Numbered from the stretch's first letter, positions 1-9,118 are shown. The stretch: 64,000 nt of DNA from Parvularculaceae bacterium (GCA_021776475.1 JAJFFV010000006.1:620001-684000); one strand, 5' to 3'. Notes: generated by a model from the sequence alone, not told the origin. Program-made: numbers and translations.

Positions 1-38
1 AAAGTGCGCATGTCCTTTAAGACCCATCAGAGAATAAA

Positions 39-287
39 ATGAACGATAAAAAGCAGAACCTTCAGGATACCTTTCTTAACCAGCTTCGAAAAAGTAAAAC
101 ATCGGTCACTATTTTTTTGGTGAATGGTGTGAAATTGCAGGGTATCGTGACGTGGTTTGACAACTTCTGTGTATTACTGAAACGCGATGGACATGCTCAA
201 CTTGTCTACAAGCACGCTATTTCTACGATCATGCCGGCGGGCCCCATCCAACTTTATGACGACGACAATGGTTCTTTGTCGGAATAA
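39..287 (+). CDS. hfq: RNA chaperone Hfq
   Basis: This is the Sm-like hexameric chaperone that pairs small RNAs with mRNAs in the cytoplasm. The 82-residue product is the normal size for alphaproteobacterial Hfq. The N-terminal helix carries [12 protein letters not shown] (7-18), the Sm1 strand region has [18 protein letters not shown] (26-43), and the Sm2 signature YKHAISTI (57-64) forms the proximal RNA-binding face. The tail after residue 72 is short and acidic. GAGAAT precedes the ATG. hflX begins 6 bases after the stop, the classic hfq-hflX pair. In relatives the ntr genes lie upstream, but that side is outside the window. Confidence 0.98.
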   Translation: MNDKKQNLQDTFLNQLRKSKTSVTIFLVNGVKLQGIVTWFDNFCVLLKRDGHAQLVYKHAISTIMPAGPIQLYDDDNGSLSE

Positions 288-293
288 TTCGCT

Positions 294-1649
294 TTGACTG
301 ATACAATCTTTGCTTTTGTGATTCATCCCGTTTTCCAGGAAGATAACGATTCTTTGAGGAATCCGGACACTTGCCTCAGGGAAGCTGTCGGGCTCGCAGA
401 GGCCATTGGATTATCGGTATCGCACGCTGAAATTATCCGCATAAACAATCCCAAACCTGCCACCTTGTTTGGTCAAGGAAGAGTCGATGGAATCCGAGGT
501 CGTTTGGCTGAATTTAACGGCAAAGTCGAGCTGGTGATTGTGGATGGAATACTTAGCCCGGTGCAGCATCGGAATCTTGAAAAAGAATTGGACCTCAAGG
601 TTCTGGACCGCACAGCGCTGATCCTTGAGATATTTGGTGCACGGGCACAGACGAAGGAGGGCCGTTTGCAGGTGGACTTGGCGCATCTGACTTATCAACG
701 CTCACGCCTTGTCCGCTCATGGACCCACCTGGAGAGGCAACGTGGCGGGGCGGGATTTCTGGGAGGCCCGGGTGAAAGGCAGATTGAATCTGACCGACGG
801 ATTCTTTCCGACAAAGTTGCAAGATTGCGCCGGCAATTAGACGATGTCCGGCGGACACGCGCGCTACAAAGAAGAAAACGCCAACGCGCGCCTCACCTGG
901 TTGTCGCCCTCATCGGTTATACAAACGCCGGCAAGTCTACCCTGTTCAACCGGTTAACAGATGCTTCGGTAATGGCTGAGGATCAGCTGTTTGCAACACT
1001 TGATCCGACAATGCGTGCGCTAGATCTGGCAAGCGCCACTCGAATTATTTTGTCCGACACGGTCGGCTTTATTTCCAATCTGCCGACCCAGTTGGTTGCG
1101 GCTTTCCGGGCAACGTTGGAAGAAGTTTTGGAAGCGGACCTTATTTTGCACGTTCGCGATATATCCCAGGAAGATACTGAAGCCCAGAAACAGGACGTTC
1201 TCTCCGTGTTGGACGAGTTGGGTATAGATGATGAATATGATCGGCCGGTAATTGAAGTTTGGAACAAGACAGACCTGATCGAGACAGAAAGTGGAGCGGT
1301 GTTGAATCAGCTTGCGCTGAGCAAAAAACAGGAAGCTAAGGGTACATTGGTTGATCCTAATGTCGTCCCTGTGTCGGCTTTGACAGGGCGCGGTCTTGAT
1401 TATCTGTATGAAGAAATGGATCGTATACTTACAGCCCATCATCGTGTGTACTGCGGTTCAATAGAACACGCTGAAGGCGCAGCGTTGGCCTGGCTTCACG
1501 AAAATGGAGAAGTATTGGAAGTCACAGAACAGAACAACACTCAAGCAATTTCGGTGCGGCTCTCTGAAAAGACGGCGGGTCAATTTGAAAAACAGTTTTC
1601 GATTTTGCTACAGAGCGAGAAATCTGTTGATCTCAGTTTGAGTGCCTAG
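294..1649 (+). CDS. hflX: Ribosome-associated GTPase HflX
   Basis: HflX is a GTPase that binds the 50S subunit and splits stalled ribosomes. The 451 residues hold an N-terminal HflX domain (about 20-190) with the Gly-rich loop GGAGFLGGPGERQIE (151-165). The GTPase domain follows, with P-loop GYTNAGKS (208-215), DTVGF (255-259) and NKTD (324-327). The start is TTG, 6 bases after hfq, so the two are probably co-transcribed. The stop overlaps the convergent mazG stop by four bases. Confidence 0.97.
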   Translation: MTDTIFAFVIHPVFQEDNDSLRNPDTCLREAVGLAEAIGLSVSHAEIIRINNPKPATLFGQGRVDGIRGRLAEFNGKVELVIVDGILSPVQHRNLEKELDLKVLDRTALILEIFGARAQTKEGRLQVDLAHLTYQRSRLVRSWTHLERQRGGAGFLGGPGERQIESDRRILSDKVARLRRQLDDVRRTRALQRRKRQRAPHLVVALIGYTNAGKSTLFNRLTDASVMAEDQLFATLDPTMRALDLASATRIILSDTVGFISNLPTQLVAAFRATLEEVLEADLILHVRDISQEDTEAQKQDVLSVLDELGIDDEYDRPVIEVWNKTDLIETESGAVLNQLALSKKQEAKGTLVDPNVVPVSALTGRGLDYLYEEMDRILTAHHRVYCGSIEHAEGAALAWLHENGEVLEVTEQNNTQAISVRLSEKTAGQFEKQFSILLQSEKSVDLSLSA

Positions 1650-2452
1650 TCAAAACGTTTTGCATCCTGCCAAAACTCTTCCAGTTCCTGTAGCTTAAAG
1701 TCCTTAAAATTTTCCCCTGACCTCGCAAGTTTTCGTTCTATCGCGGTGAAACGTCTACGGAACTTTTCGTTAGTACGTCGAACGGCATTTTCCGGATCGA
1801 TTTTTAGGTGGCGGGATAAGTTTGCGATTGTGAATAGCAGATCACCAAATTCATCTTCTATTCTATCATCATCTCCGATAGCTATGGCTTCGGTCAATTC
1901 CGCAGCTTCTTCACCAATCTTTGCGACAACGTCCTTAGCATTCGGCCAATCGAAGCCAACTCTGGCAGCACGCTTTTGCAGTTTGACTGCGCGGGAAATG
2001 GACGGCAAACTCAAAGGGACGTCATCAAGAAGACTGGCATGGTGTTCGCCCTTTTTTGCGCGTTCCTGGGCTTTAGTATCTTCCCAATTTGACAGCTGTT
2101 CCTCGCTGGTGCGTTTTTCGGCCGATCCAAAAACATGGGGATGACGCCGGATCATTTTGTCGCAAATAGATTGAACAACATCATCAAAAGTGAACGCTGC
2201 TTCTTCTGTCGCCATTTGTGCATGGAACACGACCTGCAACAATAAATCACCAAGCTCATCTTTCAAGTCACCCAGATCTTTACGATCGATTGCGTCTGCA
2301 ACTTCATAAGCCTCTTCAATGGTGTAAGGAGCGATGGATTTGTAGTCTTGTTCTATATCCCAAGGGCAACCACTTTCAGTATCGCGCAAGTTTCGCATGA
2401 TTTGGAGCAGCGCTTGGATATCGCGCGTATTTTCGGGAGCGTTGAAGGGCAT
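1646..2452 (-). CDS. mazG: Nucleoside triphosphate pyrophosphohydrolase MazG
   Basis: MazG hydrolyses (d)NTPs to NMP and pyrophosphate and is a house-cleaning enzyme. Two tandem MazG domains are visible. The first has E46, E47 and E50 followed by E66 and D69. The second has E181, E182 and E185 followed by E201 and D204. These are the EExxE...ExxD magnesium ligands. At 268 residues it is the usual two-domain length. It is convergent with hflX and overlaps its stop. No partner gene is close upstream, so it is probably transcribed alone. Confidence 0.96.
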   Translation of the reverse strand: MPFNAPENTRDIQALLQIMRNLRDTESGCPWDIEQDYKSIAPYTIEEAYEVADAIDRKDLGDLKDELGDLLLQVVFHAQMATEEAAFTFDDVVQSICDKMIRRHPHVFGSAEKRTSEEQLSNWEDTKAQERAKKGEHHASLLDDVPLSLPSISRAVKLQKRAARVGFDWPNAKDVVAKIGEEAAELTEAIAIGDDDRIEDEFGDLLFTIANLSRHLKIDPENAVRRTNEKFRRRFTAIERKLARSGENFKDFKLQELEEFWQDAKRFD

Positions 2453-2751
2453 GGCTCGGTCTCGTGGTTCGGGTTTTAATAACCAAATGGTAGTTGCAGA
2501 TTCCCACTTTCGCCAGTGTAAAGCGCTTCTTTGTGGAAAGAAGGGCTCGGGCCATCTACTGCGATGGCAATATTGACCAAAATTCCCCGGATTTTGGCAT
2601 TAACGCGCTCCCATACGTGCGCTTGATGGCAGACAAATATTTTTTTCTAAAAGTGCTTTTGTTCCCGGTCTGATTAAATTAATACAACATGCAATGGTTG
2701 CAATTCTGCGCCAAGATGCCGCTATCTCAAAACCGAACATGCGAGGATAAA

Positions 2752-3675
2752 ATGCCTATCAAAGAAACGGAAACTATCTGGCATAATGGCAAACTGGTCC
2801 CGTGGGCGAATGCGACGACACATGTGATGACGCATGCGCTCCTTTACGGCACTTGTGTGTTTGAGGGTATAAGAGCGTACGATACGCCTCACAAAGGGCC
2901 ATGTGTCTTTCGCCTCAAGGAACATATCGACCGGCTGTTTTATTCAGCGAGAGTCTATCATATCGACATGCCTTTTTCCGAACAGGAAATCATAGATGCC
3001 AGCCGCGAGATTGTTCATAAGAATGGGCTGGCTTCGGCATATATTCGAATTAATGCCAATCTTGGTTATGGAGAAGTAGGTCCGTATACGCTTAATTGCC
3101 CTACTGATGTGAGTGTCATTGCTTTTCCCTGGGATACCTATCTTGGTGAAGAGGCTATGAAGCAAGGCATCCGGGTGTGTGTGTCAAGCTGGCGTCGTTC
3201 AGCACCGGGAACTATCCCGGCAGGGGTAAAGGCGGCGGGAAACTATCTTTCCTCTCGATTGATTACAATTGAAGCTAAAAGAAACGGCTATGTTGAAGGG
3301 ATCGGCCTTGCCCATGACGGCACAGTTTCTGAGGGCGCGGGTGAGAACCTATTTGTTGTTAAAAATGGGCGAATTATTACACCGCCTCATGCTGCTTCTA
3401 TTCTTGGCGGGATCACACGGGATGCAGCGATCATTCTCGCGCGCGAGTTAGGTTATGAAGTGATTGAGCAATCGCTCGCTCGAGAAATGCTTTATGCTGC
3501 GGATGAAATTTTTCTTACCGGGACGGCGGCGGAAGTGACCAAAGTGCAGTCGGTGGATGATATCAAGATCGGTACAGGAGACTATCCGGTTAGTGACAGC
3601 TTGCAGAAAATTTTCTTCGGTCTTTTTAGTGGCGAAACTGAAGACAAATGGGACTGGTTGACACCGGTGGAATAG
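2752..3675 (+). CDS. ilvE: Branched-chain amino acid aminotransferase
   Basis: This fold-type IV PLP aminotransferase makes Leu, Ile and Val from their 2-oxoacids. I start it at the ATG with GAGGAT six bases upstream, giving 307 residues (MPIKETETIW...). A longer in-frame start at 2689 adds residues that do not look like the family. The PLP lysine is K160 in AGVKAAGNY, and SEGAGENLF binds the cofactor phosphate side. It stands alone, convergent with the alkaline phosphatase. The 299 bases before it (2453-2751) contain no gene I can support. Confidence 0.95.
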   Translation: MPIKETETIWHNGKLVPWANATTHVMTHALLYGTCVFEGIRAYDTPHKGPCVFRLKEHIDRLFYSARVYHIDMPFSEQEIIDASREIVHKNGLASAYIRINANLGYGEVGPYTLNCPTDVSVIAFPWDTYLGEEAMKQGIRVCVSSWRRSAPGTIPAGVKAAGNYLSSRLITIEAKRNGYVEGIGLAHDGTVSEGAGENLFVVKNGRIITPPHAASILGGITRDAAIILARELGYEVIEQSLAREMLYAADEIFLTGTAAEVTKVQSVDDIKIGTGDYPVSDSLQKIFFGLFSGETEDKWDWLTPVE

Positions 3676-3712
3676 GCCGAACAGGAAAGAAGGCCGACAA
3701 TGACACGCCGAT

Positions 3713-5293
3713 TTATTTGGTGTCCTCCACGCTGGCGCGCTGCTGAAGATTTAGTGCGTGATCAATAACGTGGAAAACGTAATTTTGCTCCACAACTCCG
3801 TCGAACAGCCACGCTTTTGGACCTTGTGCATAGATCGTAACGTCCTGTCCGCCGTGACTTTCGGAATAGGACGGAATTACTGATTGCTGTTTGTAATCGA
3901 GGCTTTGTGCTGTTTCATCGGTCACCTCCGGACGCGTGACGATCGCACCTTCTTTAACCCCCAAAAACGCGGAACCGGGACCGTTTGCATAAGCCAATGT
4001 CGGGTAAGGCTTGCTATCCGCAGCATTCGACGGCTCGACCGAGGGTGTTCCGTCACTGTTGACCGTGACAGCAAGGCCTAAAATGGGATTGCCTCTCCTC
4101 GGATATCCCTGGATTGACAATGTGTGGCCGTGGTCTGCCGTGACAACGATCAAGGTTTCGCTGGTGTCTACATTCTCAAGGGCTGCGCGGACCGCTTCGT
4201 CAAACGCCTGCACATCTCTGAGGGCCCGTGCGGCGTTGCCGGCATGATGGGCGTGATCAACACGTCCACCTTCGACCATCAGGAAAAACCCCTGTTGATT
4301 CTGCGAGAGAATATCGATGGCTTTGACGGTCATTTCCGCGATTGATGGTTCTCCGGCAGTGTCATTTTCGCGATCAGCCTCGTACTGCATGTGGGACATA
4401 TCGAACAGGCCAAGAAGTTTTGTACTTTTCGACCCATCCACTGCATTGAAGCCTACAGTATCCCAGACATAACTGTGAGAATCAGATTTGTCTGTCCATT
4501 CTGATGTTAGATCGCGCCCATCATTTCGACGGCCGGTTTTATCTGTATATTCCGGATCAGGGGCTTCAACAGGCAAAAAATTTCTGCGGCCACCGCCGAG
4601 TGCAACTTCTAATCCGTCGCCAATTGGGAAATTGATCAGTTGGCTGGCGATGTCGGTGCAATCTGACGCTTGTTCCGGTAGGTTACTGTCTGCTTCCCAT
4701 CCACGGTCGGCGGAATGGGCATAGACAGTCGCTGGTGTTGCATGGGTAATGCCAGCTGTTGTGACAACGCCGACGGACATGCCAGCTTTTTCAGCAAGTT
4801 CGCCAATCGACATCGCCGGGTGAGCGAGAGCACCGGTGCAGTCACCGCGCAATACGTCATCGGTGATATTGATAACACCTGCCTTGGTCTTAACCCCGGT
4901 CATCATCGCGGATGCGGTGCCGGCCGAGTCCGGTGTCTGCATATTGGTGTTGTAGGTTTTAGCCATCGCCAAATGCGGCAGGTTTTCAAATGTGAGGACG
5001 TTTTCTTCACCGCTCATACCTTTGCTTTGACCGTCGTAAATACGAGCGGCGGTGACGGTTGTCGGATCCATGCCATCAGCAATAAACAAAATTACGTTGC
5101 GTGCAGTCCGATCAATGGGTTTTTTCGCTAAGTTCGCTTTCAGCGTTTCCTGCCCGATTTGATACCAAGTGTTATCTGAGAGGGGAGATATCGCGATGGG
5201 TAAACCGGCGCCGCTGGGATCAGTTTCAGTAGCATGCTGTTGGCTGCAGGCGCTCGCCGCGAGAATTGCTACAAGGCTTGTCATCAAACGCAT
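3713..5293 (-). CDS. Alkaline phosphatase, PhoA-type lipoprotein
   Basis: This is a metal-dependent phosphomonoesterase of the PF00245 alkaline phosphatase family, acting outside the cytoplasm. The start at 5293 has GGAGAG six bases upstream; the ATG 24 bases earlier lacks this. The first 16 residues form a lipoprotein signal ending LAASAC, so C16 is the probable lipid anchor. D73 in ADGMD binds metal and S123 in PDSAGT is the phosphorylated nucleophile. Later metal motifs are GGRVDHAHHAGN, TADHGH and SESHGGQD. At 526 residues it has the normal length. No Pho box is obvious upstream, so phosphate control is unproven. Substrate range cannot be read from the sequence. Confidence 0.93.
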   Translation of the reverse strand: MRLMTSLVAILAASACSQQHATETDPSGAGLPIAISPLSDNTWYQIGQETLKANLAKKPIDRTARNVILFIADGMDPTTVTAARIYDGQSKGMSGEENVLTFENLPHLAMAKTYNTNMQTPDSAGTASAMMTGVKTKAGVINITDDVLRGDCTGALAHPAMSIGELAEKAGMSVGVVTTAGITHATPATVYAHSADRGWEADSNLPEQASDCTDIASQLINFPIGDGLEVALGGGRRNFLPVEAPDPEYTDKTGRRNDGRDLTSEWTDKSDSHSYVWDTVGFNAVDGSKSTKLLGLFDMSHMQYEADRENDTAGEPSIAEMTVKAIDILSQNQQGFFLMVEGGRVDHAHHAGNAARALRDVQAFDEAVRAALENVDTSETLIVVTADHGHTLSIQGYPRRGNPILGLAVTVNSDGTPSVEPSNAADSKPYPTLAYANGPGSAFLGVKEGAIVTRPEVTDETAQSLDYKQQSVIPSYSESHGGQDVTIYAQGPKAWLFDGVVEQNYVFHVIDHALNLQQRASVEDTK

Positions 5294-5546
5294 ATTATCT
5301 CTCCAGAATTTCACCATTAGCTATCCACAAATGGCGCAGAAGGTCAAAGGGTAAGCCTGTCCGCCAGCAACCGGATTCATGGTTTTCAGAGCCCTACCGG
5401 CTTTCGCAAAATTGTCGGCATCTCCTTCACAGTGTCTCAATTTGGAATGGGTATCCTGAAACCTGATAGAAGGCGGGATTGGGTCTTGGCATCCAGGTTT
5501 GGAGTGTTATAGACTTAAAACGCGATGTCGAAGTTTCCTTGCATGA

Positions 5547-5865
5547 AACACCGGCATTTGCCTTATTGCGGTTTCCCAGGTATCCGCAGGTGCGCCGGTT
5601 GGCTCGCAACTGGACTATCACCTCACCGCTGATACCGCATTGACCGGCATTATCCTGACCTTGAATGATACAGCTGGTACCCGGTTCTCCTGTTGTCACC
5701 AAAACAACAGCAAGGCTGGTCTGTTCACTGGCGGCTCCACCGGGTGGCGGCTCCACCGGGTGGCGGTTCCAGCGGTTATGAAGGACCTGTTGAATTGACC
5801 TCTACCGGCACCATGTCACCGGGTATGAAGGTTTTGTTGTCCTTGATGTCGAAATCGCTTTTTGA
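5547..5865 (+). pseudogene. Possible decayed gene fragment, frame broken
   Basis: No intact ORF covers this stretch, but protein-like text continues on the plus strand by hopping frames. It reads QVSAGAPVGSQLDYHLTAD and TGIILTLNDTAGT (frame from 5547), then GSPVVTKTTA (from 5683), then GGGSSGYEGPVELTSTG (from 5756), then GFVVLDVEIAF and a TGA at 5863-5865. A second DVEVS-like string just upstream (around 5525) suggests a repeated beta-rich domain joined by a Gly/Ser/Thr linker. The family is unknown. It could be a dead surface protein or chance. The rest of 5294-5880 holds no other feature I can support. Confidence 0.3.
5729..5776. repeat. 16-bp tandem repeat, about 3 copies
   Basis: The unit TGGCGGCTCCACCGGG occurs twice exactly (5729-5744, 5745-5760) and once more with three mismatches (5761-5776). 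The unit is not a multiple of three. A 15-bp unit would encode GGSTG in frame, so each copy shifts the frame by one. This fits the frame-broken coding-like stretch around it. Confidence 0.85.
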
Positions 5866-5880
5866 ATTTTTCTTGGCGCA

Positions 5881-6666
5881 TCACGCCATCATTGCCGTCA
5901 ATTCTTTGATCAGGCGGCCCGCAACATTGGCGGTTGCCAACTGAATGTCTTTTTCGGGATTGAGTTCAACGATATCAGCGCCGATCGGGGATACGGGCAG
6001 TTTTGACAGGATGCTGAGGACTTCCCGGGTTGAAAGGCCGCCAGGTTCCGGATGGGAGACACCGGGTGCGAAAGCCGGGTCGAGCCCATCGAGATCGATT
6101 GATACATAGAGCGGTGCTTTCAACAGGTCATACGGGATTTGATCCACCGCATCAGCACCGAGCATAACAACGCCGTTTTCTTCGCCGAAAGCGCGCTGCG
6201 CCGGCATGACGCTTCTAAGGCCAATCTGAACAAGATTGTCGATGCAGCCATCTTCAATGGCGCGGGCAAACGGGCAGGCGTGAGAATAGCGGTCTCCTTC
6301 AAATTCGTCGTAAAGATCCGGATGCGCATCAACGTGAAGAATATTTACCGGTCCATATGCTTCCCGGATCGCGCGCAGGATCGGGTAAGTGACAGAATGA
6401 TCACCGCCGAGGCTGAGTGGCTTGTTGCCTTTTTCGATTGTCGAGTTGATGGCGCTGTAGATTGCTTCACGGCACTCAGCCGCATCAGACGGCAGTTCGG
6501 GAAACGTATATTCCGTGATCGCCGGACGAATTTCCATGCCGGATAGGCTGTTGGGGTTTGCGGCCTCACAGAACAAGACCGAGCGAATAATCGCCGGTGC
6601 GAGAGCGGGACCGCGTGCATATGAAGAATTAGCGTCCCAGGGAAATCCTAGCAGAGCGATAGACAT
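5881..6666 (-). CDS. speB: Agmatinase/arginase-family ureohydrolase
   Basis: This is a binuclear manganese ureohydrolase that cleaves a guanidino compound (agmatine, arginine or a related substrate) to release urea. I start at MSIALLGFPW (6666), where GAGGA lies upstream. The longer ORF adds 28 residues translated through a palindromic repeat and is unlikely to be real. Metal motifs are GGDHS (87-91), DAHPD (113-117) and SIDLDGLDP (189-197). At 261 residues it is short for the family, and the N-terminus is trimmed. Agmatinase is the most likely role, but formimidoylglutamase or guanidino-acid hydrolase is possible. No polyamine gene lies next to it. Confidence 0.82.
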   Translation of the reverse strand: MSIALLGFPWDANSSYARGPALAPAIIRSVLFCEAANPNSLSGMEIRPAITEYTFPELPSDAAECREAIYSAINSTIEKGNKPLSLGGDHSVTYPILRAIREAYGPVNILHVDAHPDLYDEFEGDRYSHACPFARAIEDGCIDNLVQIGLRSVMPAQRAFGEENGVVMLGADAVDQIPYDLLKAPLYVSIDLDGLDPAFAPGVSHPEPGGLSTREVLSILSKLPVSPIGADIVELNPEKDIQLATANVAGRLIKELTAMMA

Positions 6667-6691
6667 TTTAATCCGTAGTCCTCTTTTTATT

Positions 6692-6758
6692 CCCATCCCG
6701 AGAAGGGCTCGCTCTTCGCCACGTGGCGGCCTCAGGGCGAGGGGTCTCAAAGGATGGG
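6692..6758. repeat. Palindromic repeat-like element upstream of speB
   Basis: A 67-base imperfect palindrome is bounded by CCCATCC (6692-6698) and its complement GGATGGG (6752-6758). Its core contains the perfect 12-base palindrome CGCCACGTGGCG (6717-6728). The style resembles dispersed intergenic palindromes common in alphaproteobacterial genomes. It sits just 5' of the speB ribosome binding site and would fold in its leader. Confidence 0.6.
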
Positions 6759-7103
6759 TATTTATTCCTCTTCACATAGGCTTCTTTTCACCACTCACAT
6801 AGCTTTTATAGACGCCAAATGAAATTTGCGAATGTATGTGTATAAGAATGAGAGTGCGTCGATACCTCTGATGAACGGGTCTACCAAGCACCATTCACCC
6901 ACCCAAAACACCTTGCGTAGGCCCACCTATGTTATCGGCCGCCACACAGCTTGCGTTGCCAAAGCTTAAACCGATCTGTCCAGTTTTCGAAATGGGCACC
7001 AGGTGGGAGGATCGGTTGGTGTGCTTCGACACACTTGGACAGCCGCCGGTCAAAGCGGTTCAGGATGGGGTGATTGTTTGTCAACGCTGCTGTCGCGGCT
7101 TTT
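6759..7103. other. Intergenic stretch without a supported gene
   Basis: Short overlapping ORFs on both strands (around 6929-7129) have no ribosome binding site or recognisable protein pattern. I see no RNA gene. It contains the end of the DUF2165 transcript and the start region of the speB leader. Confidence 0.5.
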
Positions 7104-7586
7104 CTAATCGTCTTGCGCTCCGACAATGAGCGCGATCAGGGCGATCATCCCGCCATAACGGAATGCAGATTCAAGAACCGGACCGCGCATCACGTCAGAA
7201 CGCCAAAGTTCAAACCAGCTTTCCGCCACGACGATAAACCCGCTAAACAACATAAAGACCGCAACAGTGCATCCGGTGAGAGCAAACTTCTTAGCAGATT
7301 GAAAGGTCGCCGCGTCAGCTTTTCGCACCGACCACATTTTTATGAGGCCAATTAGACACAAGATTGCGGCGCCGATTTTCGACAGCAAGATAAAAAGCGA
7401 ACCCACCCAAATCACCGCCGGATTACTTGTCGCCTTCCAGTCGGCGGCACCTTCAAATGTCGCCATGGATGTCGCCGCTGTCACGGCGCGGAGTGTACCG
7501 CTCCAGTCAATGATATTCAAAAAGGCGCTGATAAATCCCCATAACGCAACGGCCGCTATCAGCAAAATTTTTGTTATCCGTAACAT
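7104..7586 (-). CDS. DUF2165 family small integral membrane protein
   Basis: The 160-residue product matches the DUF2165 type of predicted small membrane proteins. Four hydrophobic segments are visible: about 5-26 (ILLIAAVALWGF), 57-83 (VIWVGSLFILLSKIGAAIL), 100-122 (LTGCTVAVFMLFSGFIVV) and 142-157. A conserved-looking soluble loop holds FEGAADWKATSNPA between the first two. Function is unknown for the family. It lies downstream of carA on the same strand, 80 bases away, across a hairpin, so shared transcription is doubtful. Confidence 0.85.
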   Translation of the reverse strand: MLRITKILLIAAVALWGFISAFLNIIDWSGTLRAVTAATSMATFEGAADWKATSNPAVIWVGSLFILLSKIGAAILCLIGLIKMWSVRKADAATFQSAKKFALTGCTVAVFMLFSGFIVVAESWFELWRSDVMRGPVLESAFRYGGMIALIALIVGAQDD

Positions 7587-7618
7587 GAAGGCTCCTTTTT
7601 ACTCACAAAGCTATTCAG

Positions 7619-7650
7619 CTCTTCTGTTCCGCCGAATCCCGGCAGAAGAG
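7619..7650 (-). terminator. Hairpin after carA, possible terminator
   Basis: CTCTTCTG (7619-7626) pairs with CAGAAGAG (7643-7650), a perfect 8-bp stem with a 16-base loop. It starts 17 bases beyond the carA stop. No T-run follows on the minus strand, so terminator function is only inferred. Confidence 0.4.
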
Positions 7651-7666
7651 TTCACGATTTGCTTGC

Positions 7667-8851
7667 TCAACGTCTGTTTTCAGTCACCAGCTCGACGAAC
7701 CGCTGAAACAAGTAGTAACTGTCTTGCGGTCCTGGGCTGGCTTCGGGGTGATGCTGCACGGAGAAAGCAGGGGCATCTTTGAGGGCAATACCTGAATTGG
7801 TGCCATCAAAAAGAGATGTATGCGTCTGAATGACATCATCGGGCAGCGTTTTTTCATCCACAGTAAAGCCGTGATTCATAGAGACGATCTCAACCTTGCC
7901 GGTTGTGTGGTCTTTCACCGGATGGTTGGCGCCATGATGCCCCTGCGGCATTTTTTTTGTCTGGGCGCCGGCGGCTAGCGCCAGCATCTGATGTCCAAGA
8001 CAGATGCCGAGAGTCGGGATCTTATGGTCAATCAGTTGACGGATAACCGGCACGGCGTATTCACCCGTCGCGGCAGGATCGCCCGGACCGTTTGAGAGGA
8101 CAACACCATCGGGGGCGAGCGCGATGATTTCAGTATATGTGGTTTTGGCAGGGACCACCGTTACGCGACAGTGCTCGGTCACCAACAGGCGCAAGATGTT
8201 TTTCTTAACACCGAAATCTATCACCACCAGATGCGGCGCGTCCGTGCCTTCAAAGGTGCCGTAGCCTTTGCCCCACTGCCACGTTGTTTCATCGACCTTG
8301 TAGGGTTTAAGGGTGGTTACATCTTTGGCGAGGTCCACGCCTTCCAGACCGGTCCAGGCAGCTGCGTGCGCTTGCAGTTTCTCGATATCGAACTCACCGG
8401 ATGGGCTGTGGGCGATCACGCCGTGCGGCATTCCATGCTCGCGAATGCGGATGGTTAAGGCCCTTGTATCGATCCCGGCGAGGCCGATGATGCCTCGTCG
8501 TTTCATCCATGCCGGCAGTTCCATCTGGGCGCGGTAGTTGGAGGGTGTACTAACATGAGCGCGCATGATTGCGCCGCGCGCCGCGGTTGAGGAAGCCGGG
8601 GAGATGTTTTCGACATCTTCTGGGTTAACGCCGACATTACCGATATGCGGACACGTGAAAGTGATGATCTGCCCCGCATAGGAGGGATCTGTGAGGATCT
8701 CTTGATAGCCAGTCATAGACGTATTAAAGCAAACCTCGCCTGCGACCGTCCCGACCGCGCCAAATCCTTCTCCTTTAAAGGAGGTGCCGTCCGCTAGGAC
8801 CAAGACGCCCGTTGCAAAACTTAACCTGTCAGTCTCTTGACACAGACGCAT
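7667..8851 (-). CDS. carA: Carbamoyl-phosphate synthase small subunit
   Basis: CarA is the glutaminase subunit that feeds ammonia to CarB for carbamoyl phosphate, a precursor of arginine and pyrimidines. The N-terminal CPSase domain has TGYQEILTDPSYAGQI (47-62). The class I glutamine amidotransferase domain carries the nucleophile C284 in GICLGHQ and the catalytic pair H368/E370 in QHHPEASPGP. The 394-residue length is normal. carB is not adjacent. The first eleven residues before TGVLVLADG are poorly conserved in the family, so the start is not certain. Confidence 0.96.
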   Translation of the reverse strand: MRLCQETDRLSFATGVLVLADGTSFKGEGFGAVGTVAGEVCFNTSMTGYQEILTDPSYAGQIITFTCPHIGNVGVNPEDVENISPASSTAARGAIMRAHVSTPSNYRAQMELPAWMKRRGIIGLAGIDTRALTIRIREHGMPHGVIAHSPSGEFDIEKLQAHAAAWTGLEGVDLAKDVTTLKPYKVDETTWQWGKGYGTFEGTDAPHLVVIDFGVKKNILRLLVTEHCRVTVVPAKTTYTEIIALAPDGVVLSNGPGDPAATGEYAVPVIRQLIDHKIPTLGICLGHQMLALAAGAQTKKMPQGHHGANHPVKDHTTGKVEIVSMNHGFTVDEKTLPDDVIQTHTSLFDGTNSGIALKDAPAFSVQHHPEASPGPQDSYYLFQRFVELVTENRR

Positions 8852-8931
8852 AGAGTTCTAATTTCCACTTCTTTCCGGGGCGCCCGCAGGGGCTGGCGAA
8901 TGCGGCCACAGGTGTCCGGCAGGGAGTAAAG

Positions 8932-9051
8932 GTGCAGGACAAGTTGGGTGGCACGCAAATTGCGCGGAAGCTAGTTGAAAGCACTGACAGGGTCAAGAAA
9001 CACGGACTCACACTAAGTCAACAAATCAAGGAATTCATCAAGGCGTTGTAA
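8932..9051 (+). CDS. Possible 39-residue protein, function unknown
   Basis: A GTG with GGAG four bases upstream opens a 40-codon frame between carA and yqeY. The product is charged and probably helical, with KLGGTQIARKLVESTDRVKK and LTLSQQIKEFIKAL. The frame stays open upstream to about 8851 with plausible residues, so this may be the tail of a decayed gene. It would be read divergently from carA. I recognise no family. Confidence 0.3.
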   Translation: MQDKLGGTQIARKLVESTDRVKKHGLTLSQQIKEFIKAL

Positions 9052-9118
9052 CGCTTATATATTTGCCCCGGGCCATGAACGGTCTGATCGGGCGATGATG
9101 AAAGTTCAGGAGAATCGC

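Noticed and set aside
5427-5756. 109-codon minus-strand ORF
   Set aside because: It runs antisense through the frame-broken stretch and tandem repeat, has no binding site and no family pattern.
6929-7129. Overlapping 64- and 66-codon ORFs
   Set aside because: Mutual antisense pair overlapping the DUF2165 3' end; no start signal.
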